Source of the DNA: Symsagittifera roscoffensis
Taxonomy: Eukaryota; Xenacoelomorpha; Acoela; Convolutidae
Length of the DNA: 64,000 nt
Reading direction: 5' to 3'
Assembly (NCBI RefSeq): GCF_963678635.1
Contig: NC_087067.1
Coordinates: 28,520,995 to 28,584,994, forward strand
The notes below the pieces were generated by a model. It was not told where the DNA came from. It was given only the letters and a program-made list of their open reading frames with translations, and made no database searches. The position numbers and the translations under genes are program-made. Position 1 is the first letter of the stretch. Every line of letters starts with the position of its first letter. Below are positions 20,501-30,317 of the stretch, piece after piece.

Positions 20501-22060
20501 TAGACTCTAACGCCAATTTGAGTGAGTCGTCTTTCTTTCAAGTGATCAAATTTGGACTTTTAAAAAAAAAACTTTTCGCCGCGTTTTCAAGACATTCATT
20601 ATGACCGGAGGTCTCCATTTTTTCTTTCTTCATTTACACCTGATAGTACATGTAAAGGAACTTTTCCTCATTTAGTCTGTACATGTTTCAACTGAGAGTG
20701 AAACTGAGTTACCTTTCGATCGTTAAGTTTTGTTCCGGTTCGATCGGATAGGTCTATAGATTTTTTTGGAAATTTTGTCTGGGGGCTGAGTCAAAAGATG
20801 AGTTCGGGCGTTTTTTCTGTTCAACTTCTATTCCTAACTTCATGCCAAATGTTACGTTAGTGGTCTCCTGTGATAAAAAAAATGCCTTTGTATGCGTATC
20901 CACTCGTTGGGTTGGGTTCTGATGACATTTTTTCCCTATATGTTGATTGTGTCATCTGTAAATTCGCTAGTCTTTCATTTTTCTTTCGTCAACTGGGTAA
21001 ATTTTCAAGTTGTGCAATCAAAGTTTGAAAACGTGTAATACGCTCGCTGTGCTTGATAAAATTGACTGGGTTTGCTAGATTGACCGGAATTTTCAAATTT
21101 ACAATTATCTCCCAACCTAATCCTATGTTCAGAAATTTCTTGGTTTCGAGTCCGTTTTCATTGTAGATTGATCGTACGCTTCATACCGAATAAATGCTAT
21201 CGTCGCTTTAACCGTTCTCATTCCAGGCGTTTATCACTCCACAATTTTCTTGATTTTCACTCTCGGAATTTTGCGGCGTGATTACGTTCAAGTCTCGATA
21301 GAGGCCTTATCTTTTAGAATATTTACAGTGCGCCGTTTGTTTCTTGATTTACAGAGTTTTGCATAAGGTCCTTCGTAATTTTTCATTTTGAAAATCATCT
21401 TTTTGTTAGGCACACATTCAAGTGTCCCGTAGTGAAGGCATTCCCACATTTCATGCGCGAATTATTCTTTTCAATATTGACGCTCGGTTACTTCTTTTTG
21501 AAGTTATCTACAATAAAATACCTAAAAGTCGTCCTATTGGTCGATGATCTTACCTTGTTTATCAAGGTTTGATTAATTTTGCTGGCTGAAGCAGCCCTCT
21601 TTGCCGATGAGTGCCTGCTTTAGAGCTTCCAATAGACTGATGGTTGCTGATAATACTTTCAGTTGGGCTTCAATAGTCTTCATATTACAAATGAAGACGT
21701 CTCCAATCCATTCCGCTTTGTTGGTCTCTCTGATATTATAAGTACTGGCCAGATTTGTCAAACCCCCTAAAAAGTTCTAATGACTATCGCTCTCTTTGTT
21801 TCCAATTTAAAAGTTTATATCTCTCAAAAGTGGTATTCGGATGTTTGTTAAAAGCTGCGTTCAATAGCTCGCAAAATTCTTATTTTTCCATATAACTTCG
21901 AGTTTCACACTAAGTTTCTTCTCGTCTACCACATTTTTACCTTCGTTGTCAAGCGCTAAAAACAAACTCGAATTTAGTTTCCTTCGGCTTCCGCTCTTCT
22001 GAGTCCATTAAACCTTTTCTTTTCTTCGCTGATCCGCTTTTCTTCGGCGGCTTAGTATAA
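20501..22060 (-). pseudogene. Second, heavily degraded gypsy gag remnant
   Basis: Minus-strand frames at about 21573-22060 resemble a gypsy capsid: KFEFVFSA and NEGKNVVDEKKL near the start, then FERYKLLNWKQRER, LASTYNIRETNKAEWIGDVF and LLEALKQALIGKEG. This arrangement, with an F-x-x-Y-x-L-x-x-x-K-Q helix, L-A-x-x-Y/C hinge and D-x-F-I-x-x-M segment, is typical of gypsy gags of the K02A2.6-like group. Further down, at about 21420-21470, CGNAFTTGHLNVC is a zinc-knuckle-like block. Several stops and frame changes interrupt it. The rest down to 20501 is too decayed to name. Confidence 0.65.
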
Positions 22061-24170
22061 CTTCATAGCGTTCTTGTTCCTTGATTCTTGACTGCCTTTT
22101 TCTGTGTCGTGCTTCCTTCCTGTTGCTTGTTCCAAGAAGGAAATCTGGGTTTTGGGGACCTCCAGTCCGCTAAGGCAATCATTGTCCAGGTTCTTTTTTG
22201 TGATTATCGCAAAATTGAAACTGATCGCTCCCTTGAGTCCAGGAATATGGCGGCTCCATGGTGTGATTTGGCCAGAACGAAGGATTTCTCCGCAAGGTTG
22301 ATTCGATTGAAATGCGCCATAAGAAAATGTTGGAATATTCTAACCAGGCTTAAACAAACTATGTACAACTCAACTAAAAAAAACAAAAAAAAAGAAAGAA
22401 TTGTGTTAAAATATAATCTCTGTTATCAGAATAACTTGATTAGTAAAGGCTCGACCGATGGTCGAATCAAGCATTAAGTTGACTGGTATTTAGTCAATAC
22501 AGATTGTCAAAAGAATATAATACTAAAACAAATCATAGCAATGGGAAAACAAAAGAATTGGGAGAAACATAAAACGCTGATTTTTTGGTGTCATATATGG
22601 AGAAACAAAAGAAGACGGGCCGCTCGACAGTAGATTTTTTAATTAGTAGCCGTTAATGGTTATACGAGGGATCACATTTTGCTGTCGGCAAGAGGCAGTT
22701 ACATTTTTAAAAAGAAGCCACAAAACATCCTTATTTGCGAAGAAACAAGAGAAAAAGATATGGGAAACAAGAAAACTGATTCAAATTGCAAAGACTGATC
22801 CTCTGTGAGACGGAAAAACCACTGCCACGATTTAACTTCCGCGATCTTTGGGATTCACATGCTACTGCACAAGAACAAGAACTTTCAACAGTACGAATAG
22901 TTGAGAGGTTATGTTGAATAGGTTGCACAAGAAATTCTGTTAATGGAAGCTTGTGAAAGTTTAAAAGTCCTTAAGCAATCATTTTCTTTCGATATTTGCG
23001 ATGCTGCTTGTAGTGAACACTTTCGCAGCGGTTTATACCTTTGGACATTCTTCTTTGGATCATCCAAGGAAATCCAAGGAAATCATTATTGGTGCAAGTT
23101 ATTCTCTGTTACGGACATCCAATACTTAGTACGGATCAAACCTTGCTATAATCAATTCTTGGTACACTCTTTTCTCAGCAACAACCTCACTCGTCTCCTT
23201 TTCAATCTTAAAAGCTGTTGAAAGGCTCTCCCACTTTAGATGTATCATCTTGCCAATCAAAAATTACCTGTTTCTTCATAATGTTCGCGGTGATTGGACA
23301 TTATTTATGCTTCAGCTCCTTCCTTAAATTCATTAGAAATATTCCAACCTCTATCTCAATTCTTGTCTTTTAGCATCAATTTATTTCTTTATCCTCCTTC
23401 GTCAGTCCTGACATTTTTTGTTCCCTGCCTTTTTAAATAGATGCCACTGAGCGTCTTCTTTGATAACTTTACTCCCCATATTTCAGGGAAAGTTCTGGGT
23501 TTTAAAGCAAATACTTCTTCATCACTGGTTTCCTAGGTTGAGTAATGAGAAAAAAGCATTGCAAACACTTTTGTTAGTTTTTTGAAAAACGAGGAGGAAC
23601 GTTTTATTCGGCTGTCTTCAAGTTTTATTTGTTCTGACCCTCTGAAAAATGGAGAAAAAACTTTTTATTCGGATGCGTTTTAATTTTTTTTATTGTTGCC
23701 ACGCAAAGTTAGCCACCACAAAAATCATCTGAGAGAGATGAGTGAAGTACCATTTATGATTCGAACGACATCAAAAAGTTTACAGAAAACCTTCCCAGTG
23801 TTTAGAAAAACGGGCTTTAAACTTTCGATTTTTTCACTAATTTCGAGTGAGCTAGCATGCTTAAAATAGTTTATTTTATTAGCTTCAAAACTTACGGTTG
23901 CTTAATTTCAGCGGAAAAAAGTTAGTTTCTTTTTAACTAAAGTTAGTTTTATTGGGTTACTTTATCGTCTTTTGGAAACAAAAACGTCAAAAAAATCAAA
24001 ACTGCTGCATTACGAGGACAAATTGTGAATTCTGTGCATTGCAAATGGGTTCCGCAACAGGCCAAACTCAGATTTGTCGCGGAATTCGCATCATTGCTAC
24101 TTTTCTTTGATCTTCACTGTTGTTTTGGATTCCAGAAACAAAAACTTAGAAAAATAATCCGCTCAAAATT
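22061..24170. other. Unresolved DNA with degenerate coding-like stretches
   Basis: No gene is supported. On the minus strand, 22960-23470 has a long frame interrupted by several in-frame stops; pieces such as EKETSEVVAEKRVYQELIIA look coding, but no family was recognised. Plus-strand frames 22088-22477 and 22943-23221 lie over the same DNA and are likely shadows. A segment at 22190-22270 (TGTGATTATCGCA, then GAGTCCAGGAATAT) is partly echoed at 24555-24670, which suggests an interspersed repeat. An A/T-rich tract fills the rest. Confidence 0.35.
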
Positions 24171-24179
24171 AATCCAAAA

Positions 24180-24460
24180 CTAGGCGCAATTGCGGAATCG
24201 GCAACTGTTTTCGCGGAATCAAGAACCGTTTGTGGAATCCACAATCAAACAAAAAGACATATGTAGAGTTACATTAAGCTGTTGCGGAATCCGCAACTGT
24301 AAGCGGAATCCGCAAACTGTAAGTGGAATCCGCAAATTGTAAAAGGAATGCGCATTTTGTATGCGGAATCCACATATATTTTGCTGATTCCACTTACAGA
24401 TGCGGAACCCAGAACAACTAGCTATATTTGCTTGTTGCGGAATCCGCAACAAAACAAATA
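24180..24460. repeat. Cluster of GCGGAATCCGCA-type words
   Basis: At least eight variants of GCGGAATCCGCAA occur within 280 bp, with spacings of roughly 20 to 50 bp, several joined by CTGTAAG or a similar linker. Each word is an interrupted palindrome (GCGGA, A/T, TCCGC). They lie in AT-rich DNA, where such CG-bearing words are rare. The plus and minus frames here (24219-24452 and 24348-24629) merely encode the repeats. Function unknown. Confidence 0.8.
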
Positions 24461-25409
24461 TGCCGACAAAATTTACATTACAGGTATTTATACGCGGAAT
24501 CTACGAAACTTTTTTCAGTGGACCCACTTACATTTTAGAACATGTTTAAAAAATTGTCTCTGGAGTCCAGGAACATACAGGCACAAAATTGTAAGCCTAT
24601 CCAGTGCACAATTTGGCCTCGTTATGTGAAAAAAAAATGTTTTCCAGTTTTTTTCTGTGATTGTCGCATACACCGAAGCTCCAGTTTTTTGTTAAAATCC
24701 TTAATCACACTACGCATGAATAAAACAACTATTAGATAACAAACAATTTAATGTAGTTTAGTACAACTCTGGTCAGAGTATTCTGTGGAACTTGCACAGC
24801 AACAGGTTATCCTTGGTTTTTTTGTTTTCCATGCAAACTCATTTACCACAAATAATTATCGAAACATGTCGATTGAATTATCATATTGAAGTCCTTTCAG
24901 TCGGGATTCAAACAACATTAAATCATTTCCCGAAGTTTTTCCCAATGTTGAGAAAAATTGATTCAAAGTTTTTTTCAGCTTTAGTCCAATTTCGAACAAG
25001 TAAAGCGATCGATTAACATTCGCTTTAGATAAGTCTTAGACATTTAGGCTAAAAAGTTCTTGATTTTACTAAGAAAACACCAACTTTGAAACTTTGGTAT
25101 GCGCTTTTTTGGCTATAACAATAACAATTTTCAGACAAATTTAAAATTTTCAGTGCAAAATTAGGAAAAACTTTAGTAAATATAGTTTTTTATGCCTGCT
25201 TTTATGCCTATAAGAAACTTCTCTAGTTTGAAGAATATTAAAAAATTGTCGTTTTTCACGAATGTGATCCAAAAGTTCTGTGCTACTTCCACAGCATCCA
25301 GATATCCTTGTTGTTCCGGCTTTCGATACGAAAGTAACAGAATATTTTTGATCGGGGTGGGGTTTTTTTTTTCTTCAGACAAACTTCGACCTTTTAACTA
25401 GCCATTTTT
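24461..25409. other. AT-rich DNA, no gene
   Basis: No supported gene. It holds short frames with biased composition and a homopolymer run at 25360-25375. Confidence 0.4.
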
Positions 25410-25866
25410 TACAAATTTTTTTAATATCATTCGAAAGCTATTGTTGTCTTGAGTTTAAATTTGAAAAAATATTTTACCTGTGATTATCTTTCGTAAAGTT
25501 ATGAAGGTTTAAAGATTGCCATTTTGGCCATTTTGACCAATTTGGGACAATTAACGCGCGATATAATTCGCGCTATTAACGCGTAAGCGGAAAGTTTATC
25601 CGTCTTAGAAATCGTTCCAAATTGGTTGAAAGAAGCTTATTTGCCATAATTGATCTGTTACCAGGAGCGAAATTTATTGTTTTGTACTTTATATGGCGTG
25701 TGGGGGTTGATTTTCATAGAAAAGTTTTCAAATTTCGGAAAAGTTTTTCGTTCTATTTTTATTTCATTCAATTTTTTATGTTGTTTATGTTATTATTGCT
25801 CCATAAACGTTAAAAGGCAGTCGGAACTTTCAGTGCTTTGCCCTGATACGAGCAGTCTTGTTTTGA
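25410..25866 (+). repeat. Diverged direct repeat, copy 1
   Basis: This copy matches 26293-26735 over its length at visibly less than full identity, with the same order of landmarks. These are ATATCATTCGAA at the start, an AACGCGCGATATA(A/T)TTCGCG palindrome in the middle, ACTTTATATGGCGTGTGGGG, and CCCTGATACGAGCAGTCTTG at the end. The frames 25622-25813 and 25650-25955 lie in it and have no supported product. An LTR-like or nonautonomous element is possible. I saw no coding body between the copies. Confidence 0.8.
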
Positions 25867-26292
25867 TTAATCACGTGGAGATATGTTATTCTAACAACCG
25901 CCAAAAATGCCGCAATGGAAAATTGTCCGGCGAATATAGCTCCTGCTTCAATTAGGGCATTCTGTTAGTGGATTCATAGTGTTGCAGGAGCGGGCATTAT
26001 CTTTTTCTTTTTCCCAACCAACGTTTGTCATTAGAAAATCAGCAACAGTAATAACTATATAACTCATGGAGAACACTTCTTTATTAGTTAAGTGCCATTT
26101 TGAATTAACCTCCCAATAAATGAGCGACATCCTTTCTTGTACATTGTGCTGCAAACTACAAATCGGCTTTACAGAGATTACATGCTTTCCGAGATTTTAC
26201 GAGATTTGTAGATTGTTTTTATTGTTTTGCGTACAACTTTATTGTTTTTATTGTTTTGCGTACGTACGAGATTTGTAGATTTTTGACGGAAT

Positions 26293-26735
26293 TTTCTTAT
26301 ATCATTCGAATTGTGTTGTTGTCCTGAGCTCAAAATTGAAAAGATATTTCACCTGTGATCATTTTTTGTAAAGTTACGGGGGTTTACAGATTGGCATTTT
26401 GGCCAATTTGGGACAAATAACGCGCGATATATTTCGCGCTATTAACTGTATTAGAGATCGCGCGAGTTAATCCGTGTTAGAAATTGTTCCAAATTCATTG
26501 AAAATAGCTTATTTGCCATAATTGATTTGCTACAAGGAGCGAGATCTATCCTTTTGTACTTTATATGGCGTGTGGGGGGATGATTTTAATTTAAAAAATT
26601 CAAATTTTAGGAAAATATATTTTTTTTCTTTTTGTTTTATTTCTAATAATTTTTCCATGTTATTACTGCTCCATAGACCTTAAGAGGCAGTCGGAACATT
26701 CAGGGCCTCGCCCTGATACGAGCAGTCTTGTTTTA
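26293..26735 (+). repeat. Diverged direct repeat, copy 2
   Basis: This is the second copy of the 25410 repeat, with the same landmarks. It has one extra GATCGCGCGAGTTAATCC-like block after the central palindrome. The two copies are about 880 bp apart start to start. The DNA between them (25867-26292) is AT-rich and has no identified gene, and a TTTATTGTTTTGCGTAC word is repeated within it at about 26217-26265. Confidence 0.8.
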
Positions 26736-27456
26736 CTTTATGCTTTGGAGAGCGCTGACAAATTACGGTGTGTATCTTGAAGAGCATGGTTTGACAATTT
26801 TTATATTACCCGCTTACAATAAACGGTCTGTTTTATGGACGTATCTGTAAGCTTGTCTGTCGCTTTTGGCTATATCAACTTTTGAAAAGAAGCTGATCAA
26901 AATTTTGCAGATAGTTGCATGCTCCAAACAAATTCCCATTTAAAAAGAAACCAATTTGACCAAATTTTTCAATGCGTTCCAGATTTTAGCTTTCCGCTCG
27001 TTCAGCAAGACTTATCGGACGGGAAAAATCGCAAAAGTCTAACACGATTTTGCAAGTTTTGATTTTTAAAATTAGTCAAACGCTTTTGTCAAGAAAATTT
27101 TCGAAAAGTTTTGTTAAAGTTTAAGGTAGGTATCTAGATGTATCAGCACTTTAACTTAGATTGAGATCTCAAAAAAAAAATGTTGGTTATTCTGTTCGCA
27201 ATTGATTCTATCCAAAATTTTTGCAGAGTTAACGTTGAATTTTCTATATTTTTTGAATGGTGATTAAATTTACCACAAATTAGTCAGTAATGCTCTTTAT
27301 ATATTAAAATTTCAGTAGGTGCTTGTTGTGTTAAATATTATTAAAATAATCAATCACAGAAATGTAATGATGCTTCGGTTCTGCCCTCTTGGCAGTCTGG
27401 AAGGGTGTTTCAGCTGTCTCAAGAAAGCTGAAACATCGGTTGCTTTTTTATCGGTT
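26736..27456. other. AT-rich DNA downstream of the 280-aa frame
   Basis: No gene. A perfect 9-bp stem, TTTCAGCTG/AAGCTGAAA-like, sits at about 27408-27435, in the 3' flank of the minus-strand frame that ends at 27457. It could affect 3' processing, but this is speculation. Confidence 0.4.
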
Positions 27457-28299
27457 TCAGCAGCTCTCCAGATCCTGCCCGGGAGGAATGTCTAGCAGTT
27501 TCTCACGCAACAAAGCCTCGTTCAGCTCGTAAAATTCGCCCTGGAATCTTCGCATGTCTAGATTTAATTTCTGGTTGTCCATAAGAATCATTATTTCGGC
27601 CATCATTTGCAAGGTTTGATTCTCGAGTGCGCAACTTTCTCCGGACAATCCAAAGCAATCGAAGAGGCTCTTTTCTTTAGCACTTTTCAAATTTATGTCT
27701 GCATAAGCTTTGAACTGTTCGTCGCACATAATCTGCACACGAAGCTTAGGATTGGTTTCGATCATTAGTTCTCCTCGAGTCAGTTTTGCTATTTTATCGA
27801 TTTCTAGCATCTGGAAAATATGTTTCTCGTAATTCTGCATACGTAAACTCCTTTCTTCAATTGTTTCATGTGTTGGTGCTGTTTTTTTCTGTAGGAAATC
27901 CTCGACGGCCAATTTGAAGTCCAAAATCATCAATTCTTTTAGATATTCCGGACGCACAACAATTTTCTTGGTCATGAACTCAAACCAATGACATCCTATA
28001 TTTTGAAGGAAATCCACCAATTTCTCTTTTTTAAGAAATGGTTCCGTCGGAATGTCATAAAGACCTTCTCTAGAGAGAAGTTTAAAATGGGATTTCTCCT
28101 TGAACTTTGGAAACAATATAGACTTGACTTTGAAGTATTCGAAATGGATATCAGTTCCTGCTGTATAAGCATCGTCTTTGAATTTATAATTTAGTGTTTG
28201 GGGCTCCTCGTAAAGATCCGGTTGTGAAGCTAGTTGCACTGCCGATGCCTGTTCGTTGTGTTTTATTAAAAATGAGAACTCATAGCTCCGATGCTTCAT
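27457..28299 (-). CDS. Uncharacterised 280-aa protein, longest intact frame
   Basis: The uninterrupted frame starts MKHRSYEFSFLIKHNEQASA and ends PPGQDLESC. It is helix-rich and charged (EERSLRMQNYEKHIFQML, NEALLREKLL), with no membrane segment, signal peptide or cysteine pattern. The frame stays open upstream of the Met to a TTTTTCAG acceptor-like site at about 28318, so it may be an internal or last exon. Its first 49 codons are repeated at 30318-30464 by the 2.165-kb tandem duplication; the copy (Y6F and N15K changes) then leads into unrelated sequence. It lies just outside the Polinton left end, so it may be a host or neighbouring-element gene. I do not recognise the family. Confidence 0.55.
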   Translation of the reverse strand: MKHRSYEFSFLIKHNEQASAVQLASQPDLYEEPQTLNYKFKDDAYTAGTDIHFEYFKVKSILFPKFKEKSHFKLLSREGLYDIPTEPFLKKEKLVDFLQNIGCHWFEFMTKKIVVRPEYLKELMILDFKLAVEDFLQKKTAPTHETIEERSLRMQNYEKHIFQMLEIDKIAKLTRGELMIETNPKLRVQIMCDEQFKAYADINLKSAKEKSLFDCFGLSGESCALENQTLQMMAEIMILMDNQKLNLDMRRFQGEFYELNEALLREKLLDIPPGQDLESC

Positions 28300-28870
28300 T
28301 ATCAGGTGTCCAGGCTCTGAAAAATTGTTCGAGAATTTATTGTTTTGAACTGATGAAATGGGTGGATTTGAACTAAGATAAGAGCTTCTCCCGTGAAACT
28401 TTTTAAGATGGGCGAGGGGAGGAAACTCGGTTCATAGTGGTGCCATTTTTCAGCTAATCAAAATCTGGTATATAACACGCAATGCAAAGGAAATCGAATA
28501 TTAAAAATAAAAGGTGTGCAAAATTTTCTGAAGTTTGAAATAAGTTTTGTTGTTCTGTTAAGTGATCTTTAACTTTTTTCTCCTCCCCCTCCTCCACATG
28601 ATATTAATTATATGATGTAACGAACAATTTTCCAACGTTAACTAAGAAAATTAAACACTTTCATAGCTTATTAAAAATGTTTGCAATTTTTTAACGGTTG
28701 TTTAACTGTAAGTAAACATCCTCAAAGTCAAAGTAAGAAATGAGCAAAAAGGAAATCCACCTGATCCTGGTGTGCGATACGTAACTAAACCATTATATTT
28801 ACAGAAACCAAAGCAAAATTACTGAAGCCAGTCTTGGAATAAGGGCGGATTTGAATTATAAGCAAGTAGC

Positions 28871-29137
28871 AGGCTAATTTGTCGGCGCTCCAACAGAGGG
28901 GGGGGGGGGGGGGGGGTACCTACACAGGGCTGCTCCAGAGCCTAATCCCAAAACCACATAGCCGCTCCAGACACAATTTATCGGTGCTCCAGGCCCTAAT
29001 TACAAAACCACATAGGGGCTCCAAACAAATTTTCAAACCACAGGGGCACTCCAAATAGGAAAATACAACCACATGTATCATATCCTAAGTGTTAAGAAAA
29101 GATTATTCTATAAAAAAAACAATGCTGTTGTGATATA
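28871..29137 (+). repeat. Polinton left terminal segment, copy 1
   Basis: This is a modular sequence with repeated GCTCCA words (GGCGCTCCA, GCTGCTCCA, CCGCTCCA, GGTGCTCCA, GGGGCTCCA, GCACTCCA) spaced by 30-50 bp. It is followed by CACATGTATCATATCCTAAG and GCTGTTGTGATATA. The latter part pairs, in inverted order, with 47881-48002. It includes the 19-G run at 28898-28916. A near-identical copy lies at about 31037-31304 because of the tandem duplication. Confidence 0.8.
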
Positions 29138-29349
29138 AAGTAAAAAGGTAGTAGTAGAAATTTCAATTGGCATATAAATGTTAGAGTGAATATCCTCTGA
29201 TTGTTTTTAAATCACGTTAGTATAAACATTTCAGCGTAGCTGTTAAAGAAAGAAGTTAACCACATAAGCGATTTTTGCAGTAAAAACAATTTTATAAAAT
29301 GCAAACAGCTTAATTTAAAAGTAGCCAAACAGTTTAGCATTGGTAATCA

Positions 29350-29960
29350 GGCTTTTTATTTGAAAGTTTTCTTCGTTTGCACACTATTTCCGGGGACGAA
29401 TTCATATCACTAGAGTCACTTTCTTCAACTGTTATACTTTCAGTAGCTTCAGATATTATAAAAGGGTTCTTTGCGCGCTGTCCTCGAAAATCATTTGACG
29501 TACATGCCTCAATTCTTCGGAACTGTACTGAGGCTGGTTAAAGCCTTGATCCGGTATTACAAAATCGAGCATGCTTTTTTCAATTGACGAAAAGGAAGAT
29601 TGAGTGCTTATTTCACTTTCAGTTTACTTTAAAAAGTTATCTATAACCTCAAAGAATCATTTATCTTCGGAAATCTTGAATTGACCAAAAGGAAGAGTTG
29701 AGACTGCATCGAAGAGCAGAAAGCGATTCCCATCGAAAGGTGAGAGTGCAATTGTGTTAGTTATAACAGTCTGTGTCTCATGTTTTTTCGCTTTTATCGT
29801 ATAATTGTTCAAACGCAGCGTCTTTTTATCAAACAGGCCTTCATTGATTCGGGCATGATATAGTTTTCTTTGCGAGAACTTTGTAATTCCTTTTGCTGAA
29901 ACTTTTTGATTCAGATCTAAACAAGACAGCTATTATTAATAGTGGTTACTCAAATCATTC
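29350..29960 (-). pseudogene. Duplicated C-terminus of Polinton DNA polymerase
   Basis: Reading the minus strand from about 29930, a frame has KLYHARINEGLFDKKTLRLN and then ITNTIALSPFDGNRFLLFD. This is the conserved C-terminal end of Polinton family B polymerases, an N-K-I-A-L-S-x-x-D-x-K-R-type signature followed by a G-H/Q-F-K-I end. Stops follow at about 29655 and later in the same frame. This copy is cut off from the rest of the gene by the tandem duplication and cannot be a functional polymerase. A second copy is at about 31500-32120. Confidence 0.85.
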
Positions 29961-30317
29961 TGGTGTTTTTTTGCGGGAGCTTTATAAACAAATCTTTCAA
30001 AGCGGGAACTAGACAAGAAACAAAAACAAAAAACAATCAACTCAACCTTGTCCAGTATTGAGTATTGAAATATTATATTGGCTAACCAAAGTATTCGGGT
30101 GTTTTTTGGAGAGCTTAAAAAAATAAATCTTTTTTATTAAAAAAAAACGAGAACTAGACAAGAAAACTCTATACTTAACAAGCAATCCACTCACTCTTGT
30201 CCAGTATGGCGTAGAATTTTAGCTTCAGGGCGACAATTTCCTGCACAATTTTCCCTACCATCTCGTCTTTCATTTTCAAAAAGAATTTTTTGTTTTCCTC
30301 ACAAAAGAGCGGGTAGT

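Larger units (their letters stand above)
28153..30317. repeat. Tandem duplication, unit 1 (2.165 kb)
   Basis: This stretch is nearly identical to 30318-32480. The unit contains the 5' end of the 280-aa frame, spacer DNA, the Polinton left terminal segment (28871-29137) and the 3' end of the polymerase pseudogene. The join is at GGTAGTAG/TTCCTG, with a 2-bp AG overlap shared at the break. The copies differ at a G run of 19 versus 12 and at a few single bases, indicating a recent event. Confidence 0.95.

Noticed and set aside
22088-22477. 129-codon plus-strand frame
   Set aside because: It overlaps a repeat-like segment, has no recognisable domain, and ends in a poly-A-encoded Lys run.
24219-24629. 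Proteins encoded across the GGAATCCGC cluster
   Set aside because: Both frames are simply translations of the repeat words.
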